DNA from: Candidatus Pacearchaeota archaeon
GTDB lineage: Archaea > Nanoarchaeota > Nanoarchaeia > Pacearchaeales > GW2011-AR1
NCBI GenBank assembly: GCA_023228065.1
Contig: JALOBX010000003.1
Span: 122,387 to 186,386, forward strand
DNA: 64,000 bases
Direction of reading: 5' to 3'
In this document: positions 7,827 to 15,685 of the stretch, piece after piece
Layout of the letters: each line of letters opens with the position of its first letter
How positions within the stretch are numbered: the first letter of the stretch is position 1
The notes under the pieces: generated by a model
The model's database searches: none
Seen by the model: only the letters and a program-made list of their open reading frames with translations
Told to the model about the DNA's origin: nothing
Translations under genes and position numbers: made by a program

Positions 7827-8171
7827 TCACTTCTCCTTAGCATATTTAATACTATCAAGAAAAATTTCAATAGCATAATCTATAGAACTTTTTGATTCTT
7901 TATTTCTCGTTACATACTCTGGAAGATCAATATCAAAAGGTATACATAAGCAAGAAGGATAATCTTTATTACAAACACTACACCATATAAAACTTTCATA
8001 TTCAGACCAATGTAAGCGCTCGTCAAAATTACCATCAGTAACTAAATCGTATTTACAAATTGGACAATGATAGCCAAGCTCGCAAGGTTGATCAAAAGGA
8101 ATTACGCCTTCTATTTTCCTTTTACCAACTATTTCTTCTGCTCTTTTATTTATAGAATATTCTTTAATAAT
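7827..8171 (-). CDS. Zinc-binding protein with an ATT start codon
   Basis: An open frame of 115 codons that contains no ATG, GTG or TTG at all, yet encodes an ordinary-looking protein: IKEYSINKRAEEIVG, then CELGYHCPICKYD and a later WCSVCNK and CLC. AAAGGAG sits eight bases upstream of an ATT at 8169-8171, which overlaps the preceding TAA as TAATT, exactly where other genes here use TAATG. The two C-x2-C pairs and downstream cysteines suggest a zinc ribbon. Without an ATT start the 345-bp stretch would be unexplained. A point mutation or sequencing error changing ATG to ATT is the alternative. Confidence 0.6.
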   Translation of the reverse strand: MIKEYSINKRAEEIVGKRKIEGVIPFDQPCELGYHCPICKYDLVTDGNFDERLHWSEYESFIWCSVCNKDYPSCLCIPFDIDLPEYVTRNKESKSSIDYAIEIFLDSIKYAKEK

Positions 8172-8404
8172 TAGCTTTTCTCCTTTATAAGCATCAAATC
8201 TTTATAGAAATCATTTTGCCTTTCTATAAAACTATTAGAAAACATTCCTGATTCAAACCCGCAACCACATTCAACTAAATACATTTTACAATCTGGACAA
8301 TAATATTCTATAGCAGAACAATATGGTGTAGGACATGACCAATAATTATGTTGGACTTTATTTTTATGCTCTACTTCACAATTATCATCTGGATCATATT
8401 TCAT
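8171..8404 (-). CDS. Small zinc-ribbon protein
   Basis: A 77-residue protein with SCPTPYC, YCPDCK and VECGCG, giving at least two C-x2-C-like pairs for zinc. It overlaps the SbcD-like gene upstream by four bases (ATGA type) and its last codons contain the Shine-Dalgarno for the ATT-start gene. Function unknown. Confidence 0.6.
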   Translation of the reverse strand: MKYDPDDNCEVEHKNKVQHNYWSCPTPYCSAIEYYCPDCKMYLVECGCGFESGMFSNSFIERQNDFYKDLMLIKEKS

Positions 8405-9465
8405 TCCAAATACTCCAACCCTTTTTTAAGTAACTTTTCTTTATTTTGCTTAACCCATTCATCATTTTTGCTTACAAAATTAAGATAATTTTCCAGTACT
8501 TTTTTGTTATCGCTTAGATCTTCAGTTTGAATTCTAACTGCAGAAATTTTTTTGTCTGGTTTCAAATCAACAACAACATTTTTATTTTTATCTTTATATT
8601 CCGTTTGGCTAAGTTCTTTCCATAACTCTTTTGAAGCTTTTACCTTAACAAAACTCTCGTCTATATTTGTAGGCTGAACACCTTTTTCACAAACTATTTC
8701 TATTTCACCATCATCTTTTTCTATATAATCAAGTGTATGAAATTCTGGGTGTTGAGTTGGAATATATTCAATAGATAAATCATCATATAAAACAGAAAAA
8801 TATTTTTTAATTCCTTCATCTCCAAAATCTTTTTGAGCAATAGAACCTGGAAAAATAACATCTTGGCAAATCTGCTTAGTATGAATATGACCAGAAACAA
8901 TCATTTTGAATTTCTTAAACAGCTTTTCAGGATCAATATTGTCTTTAGCTTTTATCAATTCATAATTACCAACTACAACTCCCGGGACAGATTGGTGAAT
9001 AAAAATTACATCTCCTTCTCTACTAATATTAGAAATACTATCTCCATCAGAAACATAAGGATGAAAAGCTATTTTTAATCCACCAATAATACAATCATGA
9101 AAATTTTCATAAAGCCATATACCTGGAATATTATAGAAAGAATGTAATACACTATCTTCAAAATAAGAAAAATAGTCATGATTACCAGGAAACAAATGTA
9201 AATCAATATTTCTTGGTTTATTTTTAAATAAATCGTAAACATCATTAAACAAAACTGTTTTCACAACTTCCGAAGAATTAAAAATATCGCCAAGGAAAAT
9301 TATATTCCCAATATTATTCTCTTTAGCATAATCGAATATTCTTGCTACTTCATTAATCAGAAGTTGAGCGCGAGAATTTTTTCCATTATCAAGCTGCTTA
9401 TTGAACTTAGCATACAAGTCAAAATGAATGTCCCCAATAATTACTGCTACAAGTTGTTTACTCAT
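8401..9465 (-). CDS. SbcD/Mre11-like nuclease subunit (T4 gp47 type)
   Basis: A 354-residue metallophosphoesterase with GDIH (residues 12-15), LGDIFNS, FPGNHDYF and SGHIHT, the ordered dimetal motifs of the Mre11/SbcD/gp47 family. Length fits gp47. It would form the end-processing nuclease with the SbcC/gp46-like ATPase at 4735, acting on DNA ends and hairpins during replication and recombination. It overlaps small genes at both ends and is preceded by the promoter-like motif at 9655-9675. Confidence 0.9.
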   Translation of the reverse strand: MSKQLVAVIIGDIHFDLYAKFNKQLDNGKNSRAQLLINEVARIFDYAKENNIGNIIFLGDIFNSSEVVKTVLFNDVYDLFKNKPRNIDLHLFPGNHDYFSYFEDSVLHSFYNIPGIWLYENFHDCIIGGLKIAFHPYVSDGDSISNISREGDVIFIHQSVPGVVVGNYELIKAKDNIDPEKLFKKFKMIVSGHIHTKQICQDVIFPGSIAQKDFGDEGIKKYFSVLYDDLSIEYIPTQHPEFHTLDYIEKDDGEIEIVCEKGVQPTNIDESFVKVKASKELWKELSQTEYKDKNKNVVVDLKPDKKISAVRIQTEDLSDNKKVLENYLNFVSKNDEWVKQNKEKLLKKGLEYLE

Positions 9466-9655
9466 CTAATAATTCCTTAAATAAAGAACAATAAGGTTTA
9501 TTATATTCTTTAAGCCTAAAAAGAAGTTCATGTTCACCATATTTACCTAGATACTTATATGCATTTGATTTTAACGTTGTTATTAATCTAAAAGATAGGC
9601 ATTCGTCTCTAATACATTGCTTACCAGTATTTGGACAACATTTAATCTTATTCAT
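9458..9655 (-). CDS. Small cysteine-containing protein, possibly leaderless
   Basis: A 65-residue protein starting MNKIKCCPNTGKQCIRDEC, with four clustered cysteines and a fifth near the end. Its ATG lies only about nine bases after the TATAAT of the repeated phage promoter motif, so a transcript from that promoter would have almost no 5' leader, and no Shine-Dalgarno site is visible. Function unknown. Confidence 0.55.
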   Translation of the reverse strand: MNKIKCCPNTGKQCIRDECLSFRLITTLKSNAYKYLGKYGEHELLFRLKEYNKPYCSLFKELLDE

Positions 9656-9675
9656 ACTATATTATATTTTAAAAA
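9655..9675 (-). promoter_or_regulatory. Phage promoter motif upstream of the 9458 gene
   Basis: The minus strand reads TTTTTAAAATATAATATAG. The same core recurs at 32885-32906, 40571-40602, 46271-46302 and on the plus strand at 46333-46350, each time just upstream of a gene start. TATAAT would be a -10 element; no conventional -35 is seen. It could be read by the phage sigma factor at 53117, an inference. Confidence 0.55.
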
Positions 9676-9682
9676 TACTGTC

Positions 9683-10732
9683 TTACAAAAACTTGTTTAA
9701 AACTTCCATTATTCTTTCTACAGCATGACCGTCCCATAATTTATTAATTTTATAATATAAAATGTTCAAATTTAAGAATTTATTAACTAAATCATTTATG
9801 GTTTTTTGATCTTCAGTTACAAAATTATTCCCATGCAAAGTAGTAACTTTATGCGGTGTATGATAATTATATGTAATACAAGGTTTATGTAAAATATAAG
9901 ATTCACATTGAACTCCACCACTATCTGTAATAACAAAAGAAGCATTACATAATTTATTAATGAATTCTGAATAACTCATTGGCTCAACTAACTCTATGTT
10001 TTTTGATAAATATCGTTTATCAAACATAAAGACTTCTTTTATTCTAGGGTGAGCAGATAGTATAACAGGAATCTTATCTGCTACATTATTTAAGATTTCC
10101 AAAATACTTCTAAAACCATTATCAACATTTTCTACACGGTGAAAAGTAGCTAAACAATACTGCTTGCTATTAAAATCAATCCACTTTGTATGGTGTAATC
10201 TTATTGAATCAGCTAAAACGTTACCTACAAGATGTCCATTTGCTAAGGTCTCACTCTTCAAATTTATCATTCCAGATTCTTCAGTTACAAAATTATATGT
10301 TGACATATGATCAATAAGTTTTCTGTTTATCTCTTCTGGAAAGTCAAATCTTCCAACTCTTAAGCCTGCTTCTACGTGAGCGATGGGAAAGTCTTTTTTC
10401 TGAGCAAACAAAGTTCCAGCCAAAGAAGAATTCATATCACCAAATACTACAAACAAATCAGTAAAGCTTTCTAGAGAAAGGTTTTCAAAATATAACTTTT
10501 CTAGTTCAATAAGAATTGAACCTGTTTGGTGAGCATGACCTTTTCCTGAACGCTCTAATCTATAATCAGGTTGGAAACCAAATTCATCAAAGAATACTTG
10601 GCTCATAGAATTTGAATAGTGTTGTTCTGTAAAGATAATTTTATAGTTAGTAAAATTAATCTTTTTAAAATACTCTATAAACGGATAGAGTTTTACAATA
10701 TTAGGTCTACCACCAATACAAAAAACAATCAT
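9683..10732 (-). CDS. wecB: UDP-N-acetylglucosamine 2-epimerase
   Basis: A 349-residue GT-B-fold epimerase that interconverts UDP-GlcNAc and UDP-ManNAc. Recognisable family blocks are GGRPNIVKLYPF (residues 7-18), FVVFGDMNSSLAG, IAHVEAGLRVG, FPEEINRKLIDH and ITDSGGVQCE. The length is normal for the non-hydrolysing WecB/MnaA family. With the dehydrogenase at 3397 it could make UDP-ManNAcA, feeding the glycosyltransferases further along the same strand. The product could decorate virion, host surface or DNA. Confidence 0.88.
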   Translation of the reverse strand: MIVFCIGGRPNIVKLYPFIEYFKKINFTNYKIIFTEQHYSNSMSQVFFDEFGFQPDYRLERSGKGHAHQTGSILIELEKLYFENLSLESFTDLFVVFGDMNSSLAGTLFAQKKDFPIAHVEAGLRVGRFDFPEEINRKLIDHMSTYNFVTEESGMINLKSETLANGHLVGNVLADSIRLHHTKWIDFNSKQYCLATFHRVENVDNGFRSILEILNNVADKIPVILSAHPRIKEVFMFDKRYLSKNIELVEPMSYSEFINKLCNASFVITDSGGVQCESYILHKPCITYNYHTPHKVTTLHGNNFVTEDQKTINDLVNKFLNLNILYYKINKLWDGHAVERIMEVLNKFL

Positions 10733-11068
10733 TTATACTCCTATCCAATCTAATTGCCATAAATAATCATCACCAACTATATCAAAAGGCTTTTGTATAC
10801 ACACATCATAAACTTTTCCACAAATACAAGTCCCAGTAAGGATATAACAAATCCCTACTTTGCCTACATGAACTTCTACGTCTTGATTAAAGTTAATATA
10901 CTCATTTAATAGTCTACCACAATTTGTACAGCATGAATAAGAAGAACCAACCTTCTTTTGTATAATTTCTATAGATCTAATAGGATTATATACAGGTAGC
11001 TTAGAAAATCTTAATCCCCAGGTAGGAACGGGTGGGTTATGAACAATAAGATTTTTAATATTTGTCAC
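10733..11068 (-). CDS. Unknown protein with CxxC and CxC motifs
   Basis: A 111-residue protein with YSCCTNCGR near residue 45 and GTCICGK near residue 85, spaced like a zinc ribbon. It starts with an ATG overlapping the upstream stop and ends directly before the epimerase gene. No recognised family. The cysteine pairs suggest zinc binding. Confidence 0.55.
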   Translation of the reverse strand: MTNIKNLIVHNPPVPTWGLRFSKLPVYNPIRSIEIIQKKVGSSYSCCTNCGRLLNEYINFNQDVEVHVGKVGICYILTGTCICGKVYDVCIQKPFDIVGDDYLWQLDWIGV

Positions 11069-11376
11069 TCCATCTTCTCCTTCAGCTTCTCAACAAAAAC
11101 ATAAACATCTTTTATAAAATCAGCATGGTCTTCTAAGCTTTTATTTTTCTTTCTTCCAAATTCATTATACTCTTCAATAAAACCTTCACACAACTTTAAA
11201 ATACTTATAGCTTTATTTAAATGAAAATATTGAGCAGAAACTTTTTTAAGTTTTTCTTTCTCTTCATCAGCATAATCATTCAAACCTCTCGCTTGAGGAG
11301 GCATCATTGTTATAAGTTCTTCTTGATGTTTTGCTTCTTTAGAAAATTCTTCAAGATAAGCTATTGTTTTGTTCAT
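11065..11376 (-). CDS. Helical unknown protein
   Basis: A 103-residue charged, helix-rich protein (EEFSKEAKHQEELIT, later IKDVYVFVEKLKEK) with a likely coiled-coil character. It overlaps both neighbours by four bases, consistent with translational coupling. Function unknown. Confidence 0.55.
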   Translation of the reverse strand: MNKTIAYLEEFSKEAKHQEELITMMPPQARGLNDYADEEKEKLKKVSAQYFHLNKAISILKLCEGFIEEYNEFGRKKNKSLEDHADFIKDVYVFVEKLKEKME

Positions 11377-12095
11377 CTAAATCTTCCTTTAAAATAATAA
11401 CGAAGTTTGCAAACAAGATTACAATGATCCATGTTTTGACACATCACTAAACTTGGTTCATGCCAAAGATGAGCGCCATAAATATTATCTGGATAGATTG
11501 CTTTAATCCCATAGTTTGCCATATTATAATGAAGCATAATGTCACACCAAGGACGTTTAATATCATCTAACAACTCCATATCCTTCTTTCTAATGGCACC
11601 AAGAAAAAAGTAATTTTGAATCGCTACTTTTCCAGATCTTATAGTTGGGGGATTAATTTGCCAATCTTCATTAACTAATTTTAGCCATCCATAAAAATTA
11701 TTTACATTGTTAGCTTTTTCAGTTAATTCTTTATTCACATTTGCTACAGTACAAAAAGAAGCTTGGTCAGGCAAACAATTATCAACCAAAGTTTGTAGAA
11801 TATTATCGCTCATATAAACAACATCAGCAGACTGCATCACTATAATATCAGTATCTTCAGGAACAAAATCAACTATAAAGCTCATCATTGTATCAAAACT
11901 ATAATGTTGATCAAGTCTTTTATATTTCACATTATGAAAATAGCTTTTAATAATTGACTCAGGATCTATAGTAGAATTATCATCTACTATACAAAGCTGG
12001 TATTCAAAATCAGTTTTCTGCTTTGTTAAAGAATAGAGTACATATGGGAGCAACTTCTCTTTATTGTAAGTTGGCATATAAATTGAAACTTTCAT
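11373..12095 (-). CDS. GT2-like glycosyltransferase, paralogue 1 of 6
   Basis: A GT-A-fold family 2 glycosyltransferase of about 240 residues. The ATG at 12093-12095 (MKVSIYMPTYNKE) is chosen because it aligns with the starts of the paralogues; a longer frame to 12149 runs into the upstream gene. Shared blocks are CIVDDNSTIDPESI (nucleotide binding), QSADVVY (DxD-like metal site), a CD pair (PWCDIMLH), and the C-terminal HLWH-x6-C-x5-C-x3-C. This member has the most divergent H-x-x-H (HLWH rather than HQRH). It lies apart from the other five, with a nuclease-like gene and an RNA ligase between. Donor and acceptor are unknown. Confidence 0.8.
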   Translation of the reverse strand: MKVSIYMPTYNKEKLLPYVLYSLTKQKTDFEYQLCIVDDNSTIDPESIIKSYFHNVKYKRLDQHYSFDTMMSFIVDFVPEDTDIIVMQSADVVYMSDNILQTLVDNCLPDQASFCTVANVNKELTEKANNVNNFYGWLKLVNEDWQINPPTIRSGKVAIQNYFFLGAIRKKDMELLDDIKRPWCDIMLHYNMANYGIKAIYPDNIYGAHLWHEPSLVMCQNMDHCNLVCKLRYYFKGRFR

Positions 12096-12112
12096 TATTC
12101 TAAACCATTTAT

Positions 12113-12640
12113 TTATTTTTGTTCTAAACAAGCTCCACAATGAGGACAAGTATAATATGGTTCATACTTATATCTATAAGCCATTCTGGAAGATAAGCTT
12201 TTAGCCATAAACATTGTCCAGTCTAATTTTTCTTTATGTAGATATTTGTTCCTCTTTATTATTTCCCAAGAATCATTGTAATAAGGATTACAATCTTTTT
12301 TAAGTTTATATGCTCCAGCATAATCAGGAATATCTTCTTTATTGATATTAACATTAGGAGAAAATATATAACAAAAATAATTTGGAACTAATGCAGAAGA
12401 AATTTCTTTAAACCAATTTTTATCTTGTGATACCAACTTATATACTTGATGTTTAGAGATTTTTTTAAAATCATTTTTGAAATCAGCTAAACTTGTTTTA
12501 ATTTCATATTCATATGCAAATCCAGACCAAGTAACTAATAGAATATCTGCTTCACCGCTAGGTAGCCAAATATTAGGAGCAATTAAGCCAATATTAGCTT
12601 TCCATCTCATTATTGCTTTTTTCATTTCCCATTCATTCAT
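12113..12640 (-). CDS. PD-(D/E)XK nuclease-like protein
   Basis: A 175-residue protein whose first third has the pattern GEADILLV (Asp32) followed by YEYEIKTS (Glu46-x-Lys48), the D...ExK core of restriction-like and MmcB/VRR-type nucleases. A basic stretch follows (ADFKNDFKKISKHQ), and the C-terminus ends with a CPHCGAC zinc knuckle. It might nick or repair DNA, or degrade host DNA. It is placed within the glycosyltransferase operon but shares no motif with those genes. Nuclease activity is inferred from the motif alone. Confidence 0.65.
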   Translation of the reverse strand: MNEWEMKKAIMRWKANIGLIAPNIWLPSGEADILLVTWSGFAYEYEIKTSLADFKNDFKKISKHQVYKLVSQDKNWFKEISSALVPNYFCYIFSPNVNINKEDIPDYAGAYKLKKDCNPYYNDSWEIIKRNKYLHKEKLDWTMFMAKSLSSRMAYRYKYEPYYTCPHCGACLEQK

Positions 12641-13008
12641 TTAATTTTTTCTCGTCCAAATCTTTTAGATTCATTTTCTATAGCTTGCAAAATAACTTCT
12701 TCTTGATGTCTTATAGACGTTAATTGCCGCTCGTAGCTTTTTCTTACATTTAAGCAATCAATACAATAATAAGGAGCTCTATAGTCGCCACCCCAAGTAT
12801 CAGCCTCTAATTCCCATTCCCCTCCAAAACAATTGCCACAAACTTCTCTTTTACAACCATCAAAATTTGCTCCCCATCCACCAGCTTGACCACACTCCCA
12901 TAAGTTTTTAGCTTCTTCTCCGCATCTATCGCAATAATATTTTGTTATTAATTCCTCATGTTCTAGAATTAATTCGTCCGGAACTATTTTAGAAATTACC
13001 TTCTTCAT
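12637..13008 (-). CDS. Zinc-finger-rich unknown protein
   Basis: A 123-residue protein with four cysteine clusters: YYCDRCGEE, WECGQAG, CKREVCGNC and YYCIDC. The spacing resembles treble-clef or RING-like double zinc sites, with Trp/Gly-rich loops between. It overlaps both neighbouring genes by four bases. No specific family recognised; a nucleic-acid or protein-binding role is plausible. Confidence 0.6.
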   Translation of the reverse strand: MKKVISKIVPDELILEHEELITKYYCDRCGEEAKNLWECGQAGGWGANFDGCKREVCGNCFGGEWELEADTWGGDYRAPYYCIDCLNVRKSYERQLTSIRHQEEVILQAIENESKRFGREKIK

Positions 13009-13766
13009 TTTACTTTCCTCAATATCTTTGAGTCAGAAACCCAAGTATTCCAAACAGGGTTTTCTTCTTTTAAATAAATTCCATCTTCTTTCCATGATTT
13101 AACATATTTAACCAATAATATAAAATGTCTTTTATTATTATTCTGTTTAGTATATTCAACTCTCCAAACTGCTCCTTCACATTCTTCCAAAGCTCCTTCT
13201 CTACCTTCTTTAGGATAAAAATTAAATTCTTCAACAGAATAACCTGTTTCACCTCTATAAAGTAAATAAGGAATGTTAAATCTACTATTACCAAGAGCAT
13301 GATTCTTGTTAATAATTTCTTCAAAAGTTATTCTTTCATTTTCAGAATTAAAATAATCAAAAATGAAAAATGGTTCTTTCTTAAAATTGTATTTTGTTCC
13401 ATGAGCTTGAATACACCACTCACCTATTACTCTATCGCCAGGGTTAAGCAATTCTAGAAATCTATCTTTCTGTTCAAAAACCCATTCATGAAATATCTGG
13501 TGCATCTTAAAAGGTGATGTATTTGCTACATATCCAGCTCTAGTTAATGGTACAACAGTATCTTCATATCTAAGAATGCCTACGTTTGAACCATCAATTT
13601 TTTCAGTAACTAAAACTATACGCTTTGGTAATTTATCATTCTCAATAGCCATCTTCTCATGACCTGGAGAAGCTTTACTGTCAGATGGACCAAGTCTTGA
13701 TCCGCTAAGATGTGGAATTGATCCATAATTCTTAATACCAAGTGGTTTTCTTTCAAATATGTTCAT
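13005..13766 (-). CDS. RNA ligase (T4 Rnl2-like)
   Basis: A 253-residue nucleotidyltransferase-superfamily ligase. The ATG at 13764-13766 overlaps the stop of the upstream 52-residue gene (ATGA), so I prefer it to the longer frame. Motif I is EKIDGSN with the adenylated Lys56. EPFFIFDYF resembles motif IIIa, ECEGAVWRV motif IV, and LLVKYVKSW motif V. It would seal 3'-OH/5'-P ends in RNA using ATP. In phages such ligases can repair host-cleaved tRNAs, which fits a genome that carries its own tRNA genes and a nucleotidyltransferase (43014). Length is shorter than Rnl2 (334), so the C-terminal domain is reduced or absent. Confidence 0.85.
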   Translation of the reverse strand: MNIFERKPLGIKNYGSIPHLSGSRLGPSDSKASPGHEKMAIENDKLPKRIVLVTEKIDGSNVGILRYEDTVVPLTRAGYVANTSPFKMHQIFHEWVFEQKDRFLELLNPGDRVIGEWCIQAHGTKYNFKKEPFFIFDYFNSENERITFEEIINKNHALGNSRFNIPYLLYRGETGYSVEEFNFYPKEGREGALEECEGAVWRVEYTKQNNNKRHFILLVKYVKSWKEDGIYLKEENPVWNTWVSDSKILRKVK

Positions 13767-13921
13767 TTTTCTATATAGCCTTTTCCTTTGCATCTCAAAC
13801 ATTGTTTGTTATTATATATTGGACATATTAGACCAAATGGCATTGGAACATATACTATATCTTCTATAGACTTTTTCCCATTACAAGTAAAGCAGACTTT
13901 TTTAGATTTTTCTTTAATCAC
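13763..13921 (-). CDS. Small DnaJ-type zinc protein, GTG start
   Basis: A 52-residue gene missed by length filters. It begins with GTG overlapping the stop of the glycosyltransferase gene (GTGA) and ends in an ATGA overlap with the RNA ligase start. The protein has VCFTCNGKKS and CLRCKGKGY, two CxxCxGxG-like modules as in the DnaJ cysteine-rich domain, with another Cys between. It resembles the 63-residue gene at 14676. It may be a zinc chaperone-like or RNA-binding adaptor; function unknown. Confidence 0.65.
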   Translation of the reverse strand: MIKEKSKKVCFTCNGKKSIEDIVYVPMPFGLICPIYNNKQCLRCKGKGYIEK

Positions 13922-14679
13922 TTCCAATTTTGTTTCCATATATCTAATTTCCTTACACAGTGAGATTTACAATTTTTCAAAACATTACAACCATAAGGAA
14001 TTTTCAAATGTCTTTGATGAATACCTTTTAAATCTGACATCAAATTAACTTCGTAATTCAACTCTTTCATTTTTTCTTTTATTATCACATCACAAGCATT
14101 CATTGTAAAGCCAAGCTCAATAAAATCGTGTATTGTCATAGCACCAAGAAAGAAATAAGGATCTTGTCCAGACCTCCCAGAATAAACTGTTTTTTGCTTA
14201 TTAAACACCACATTACCAAATAATATATCGATTTCAGTATCAAATTGTTCCCAGTTATCTAAAATATCTTTTGTATTATTATCAAAGTCTGTATAAAAAT
14301 CATCTTCAATAGGAATATCAACAACTTCAGCAATAGAAGGCTTTGAATCAAACGTATTATAAGCAAGATCAGAAACTATATTATCAGTTACATAAATAAC
14401 ATCACAAGCAGATAGAATTATAATATCAATATCATCAGAAGCTAATCCAAAACATTTACCATGTGAAAACTGAGTTCCAACTCTTTTATCAAGTCTCTTA
14501 TATTTTACGGGAAAATTAGTTATAAGCTCATCAATAATAGGTTTAGGATCAATATCAGAATAATCATCTATAATACATATTTCAATAGGAAAATCAACTT
14601 TCTGTCTGCTGATAGAATATAGAGTATTTGCAAATTGATTATTTTTATTGTACGTAGCTAAAAAAATTGCTGCTTTCAC
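13918..14679 (-). CDS. GT2-like glycosyltransferase, paralogue 2 of 6
   Basis: A 253-residue GT-A-type enzyme starting MKAAIFLATYNKNNQ. It has CIIDDYSDIDPKPI near residue 35, LSACDVIY as metal-site block, NACDVIIKEKMKE near residue 195, and the family tail with His221, His224, Cys231, Cys237 and Cys241 (HQRH, then C-x5-C-x3-C). The six paralogues are strongly diverged elsewhere, yet this tail is invariant. It probably transfers a sugar from a nucleotide donor; acceptor unknown. Overlaps both neighbours by four bases. Confidence 0.85.
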   Translation of the reverse strand: MKAAIFLATYNKNNQFANTLYSISRQKVDFPIEICIIDDYSDIDPKPIIDELITNFPVKYKRLDKRVGTQFSHGKCFGLASDDIDIIILSACDVIYVTDNIVSDLAYNTFDSKPSIAEVVDIPIEDDFYTDFDNNTKDILDNWEQFDTEIDILFGNVVFNKQKTVYSGRSGQDPYFFLGAMTIHDFIELGFTMNACDVIIKEKMKELNYEVNLMSDLKGIHQRHLKIPYGCNVLKNCKSHCVRKLDIWKQNWK

Positions 14680-14867
14680 TTTATATATGTTTTACCTAAC
14701 AAATAACCAACACCATTACAAAGCGGACATGGCACTGGCCAACCATGACCACCTGGTTGAAATCTTCCTAGTCCAAAGCACATATGGCATGATTCTTTAT
14801 TAATAATCTCAATTTCTACAGTAGTAAACTCTGTCTTTTTTATCTTATTATTTTCAAATTCCATCAT
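14676..14867 (-). CDS. Small DnaJ-type zinc protein
   Basis: A 63-residue protein with CHMCFGLGRF and CPLCNGVGY, two CxxCxGxG modules typical of the DnaJ zinc domain, here without any J domain. GAGGTACT precedes two consecutive ATG codons, so the start may be either. It sits between glycosyltransferase genes. Similar modules at 13763 and 50223 point to a family of stand-alone DnaJ-zinc proteins in this phage. Function unknown. Confidence 0.65.
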   Translation of the reverse strand: MMEFENNKIKKTEFTTVEIEIINKESCHMCFGLGRFQPGGHGWPVPCPLCNGVGYLLGKTYIK

Positions 14868-14938
14868 AGTACCTCACAGAAAAAGAAGAACAGCATGGCA
14901 AAATCAACTTCTACCTATTATCTTATTTAAATCTTTCT

Positions 14939-15685
14939 TCATTTCAACTTCCTAATACAATGATAACTACAAGACTCAATATCTGGACAATCATAAACTT
15001 TTTTAAGATGGCGCTGATGAATAGCTTTTACCTCTGGAACTAAAATTGCCTGAAGCCCTTGCTCTTTCATTTTGTGTTTAACAACTGCATCACAACTATT
15101 TTCTATAAATCCTATATCTATTAAATCTTTTTTCTTTATAGCTCCACAAAACAAAAGCCAACTTGTCCAATTTTTGCCAGTATAAATAGTCCATTGCCTT
15201 TCATATACTCTTTTGTCTATAGGAAGCTCAAGTTGATGAATATGACTTTCCCAATCATCTAAAATCCATTTAACATTCTCATCATAACTTTTATAAAAAT
15301 CTTCATCTATAGGTATGTCAACTACTTCAGCTAATGTAAATTTTTTATCTTCAACTTTCTCAACAAGCTTTTGCAAATCATCTGATCTAGTTAAAATTAT
15401 ATCAGCTCCAATCAGAACAATAATATCTGACTCTTCAGCTATCAAATCCATTCCAATACCTTGAGTTTTATTAAATGCTGAATGCTTATCAAGTCTTTTA
15501 TATTTATAAGTAACTTCTTCATTAATACAAAACTCTTTAATAATTTTATAAGGATCAGTATCAGAATGATCGTCAACAAAACAAACTTCATACTCAAAAT
15601 CAGTTTCTTGCTTACCCAAGCCAAACAAATAGTTTCTTAGTTGGTCTTCTTTATTCCATATTGCAGTTAAAATAGAAACTTTCAA
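14939..15685 (-). CDS. GT2-like glycosyltransferase, paralogue 3 of 6, TTG start
   Basis: A family 2 glycosyltransferase of about 248 residues. The start is taken as TTG at 15683-15685 (LKVSILTAIWNKE), because it overlaps the upstream stop as TTGA, has GGAG eight bases before it, and aligns with the paralogues; an ATG at 15712 would add nine residues inside the upstream gene. Motifs are CFVDDHSDTDPYKI, LIGADIIL, NSCDAVVKHKMKE and HQRHLKKVYDC leading to C-x5-C-x3-C. Function as for the other members. Confidence 0.83.
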   Translation of the reverse strand: MKVSILTAIWNKEDQLRNYLFGLGKQETDFEYEVCFVDDHSDTDPYKIIKEFCINEEVTYKYKRLDKHSAFNKTQGIGMDLIAEESDIIVLIGADIILTRSDDLQKLVEKVEDKKFTLAEVVDIPIDEDFYKSYDENVKWILDDWESHIHQLELPIDKRVYERQWTIYTGKNWTSWLLFCGAIKKKDLIDIGFIENSCDAVVKHKMKEQGLQAILVPEVKAIHQRHLKKVYDCPDIESCSYHCIRKLK

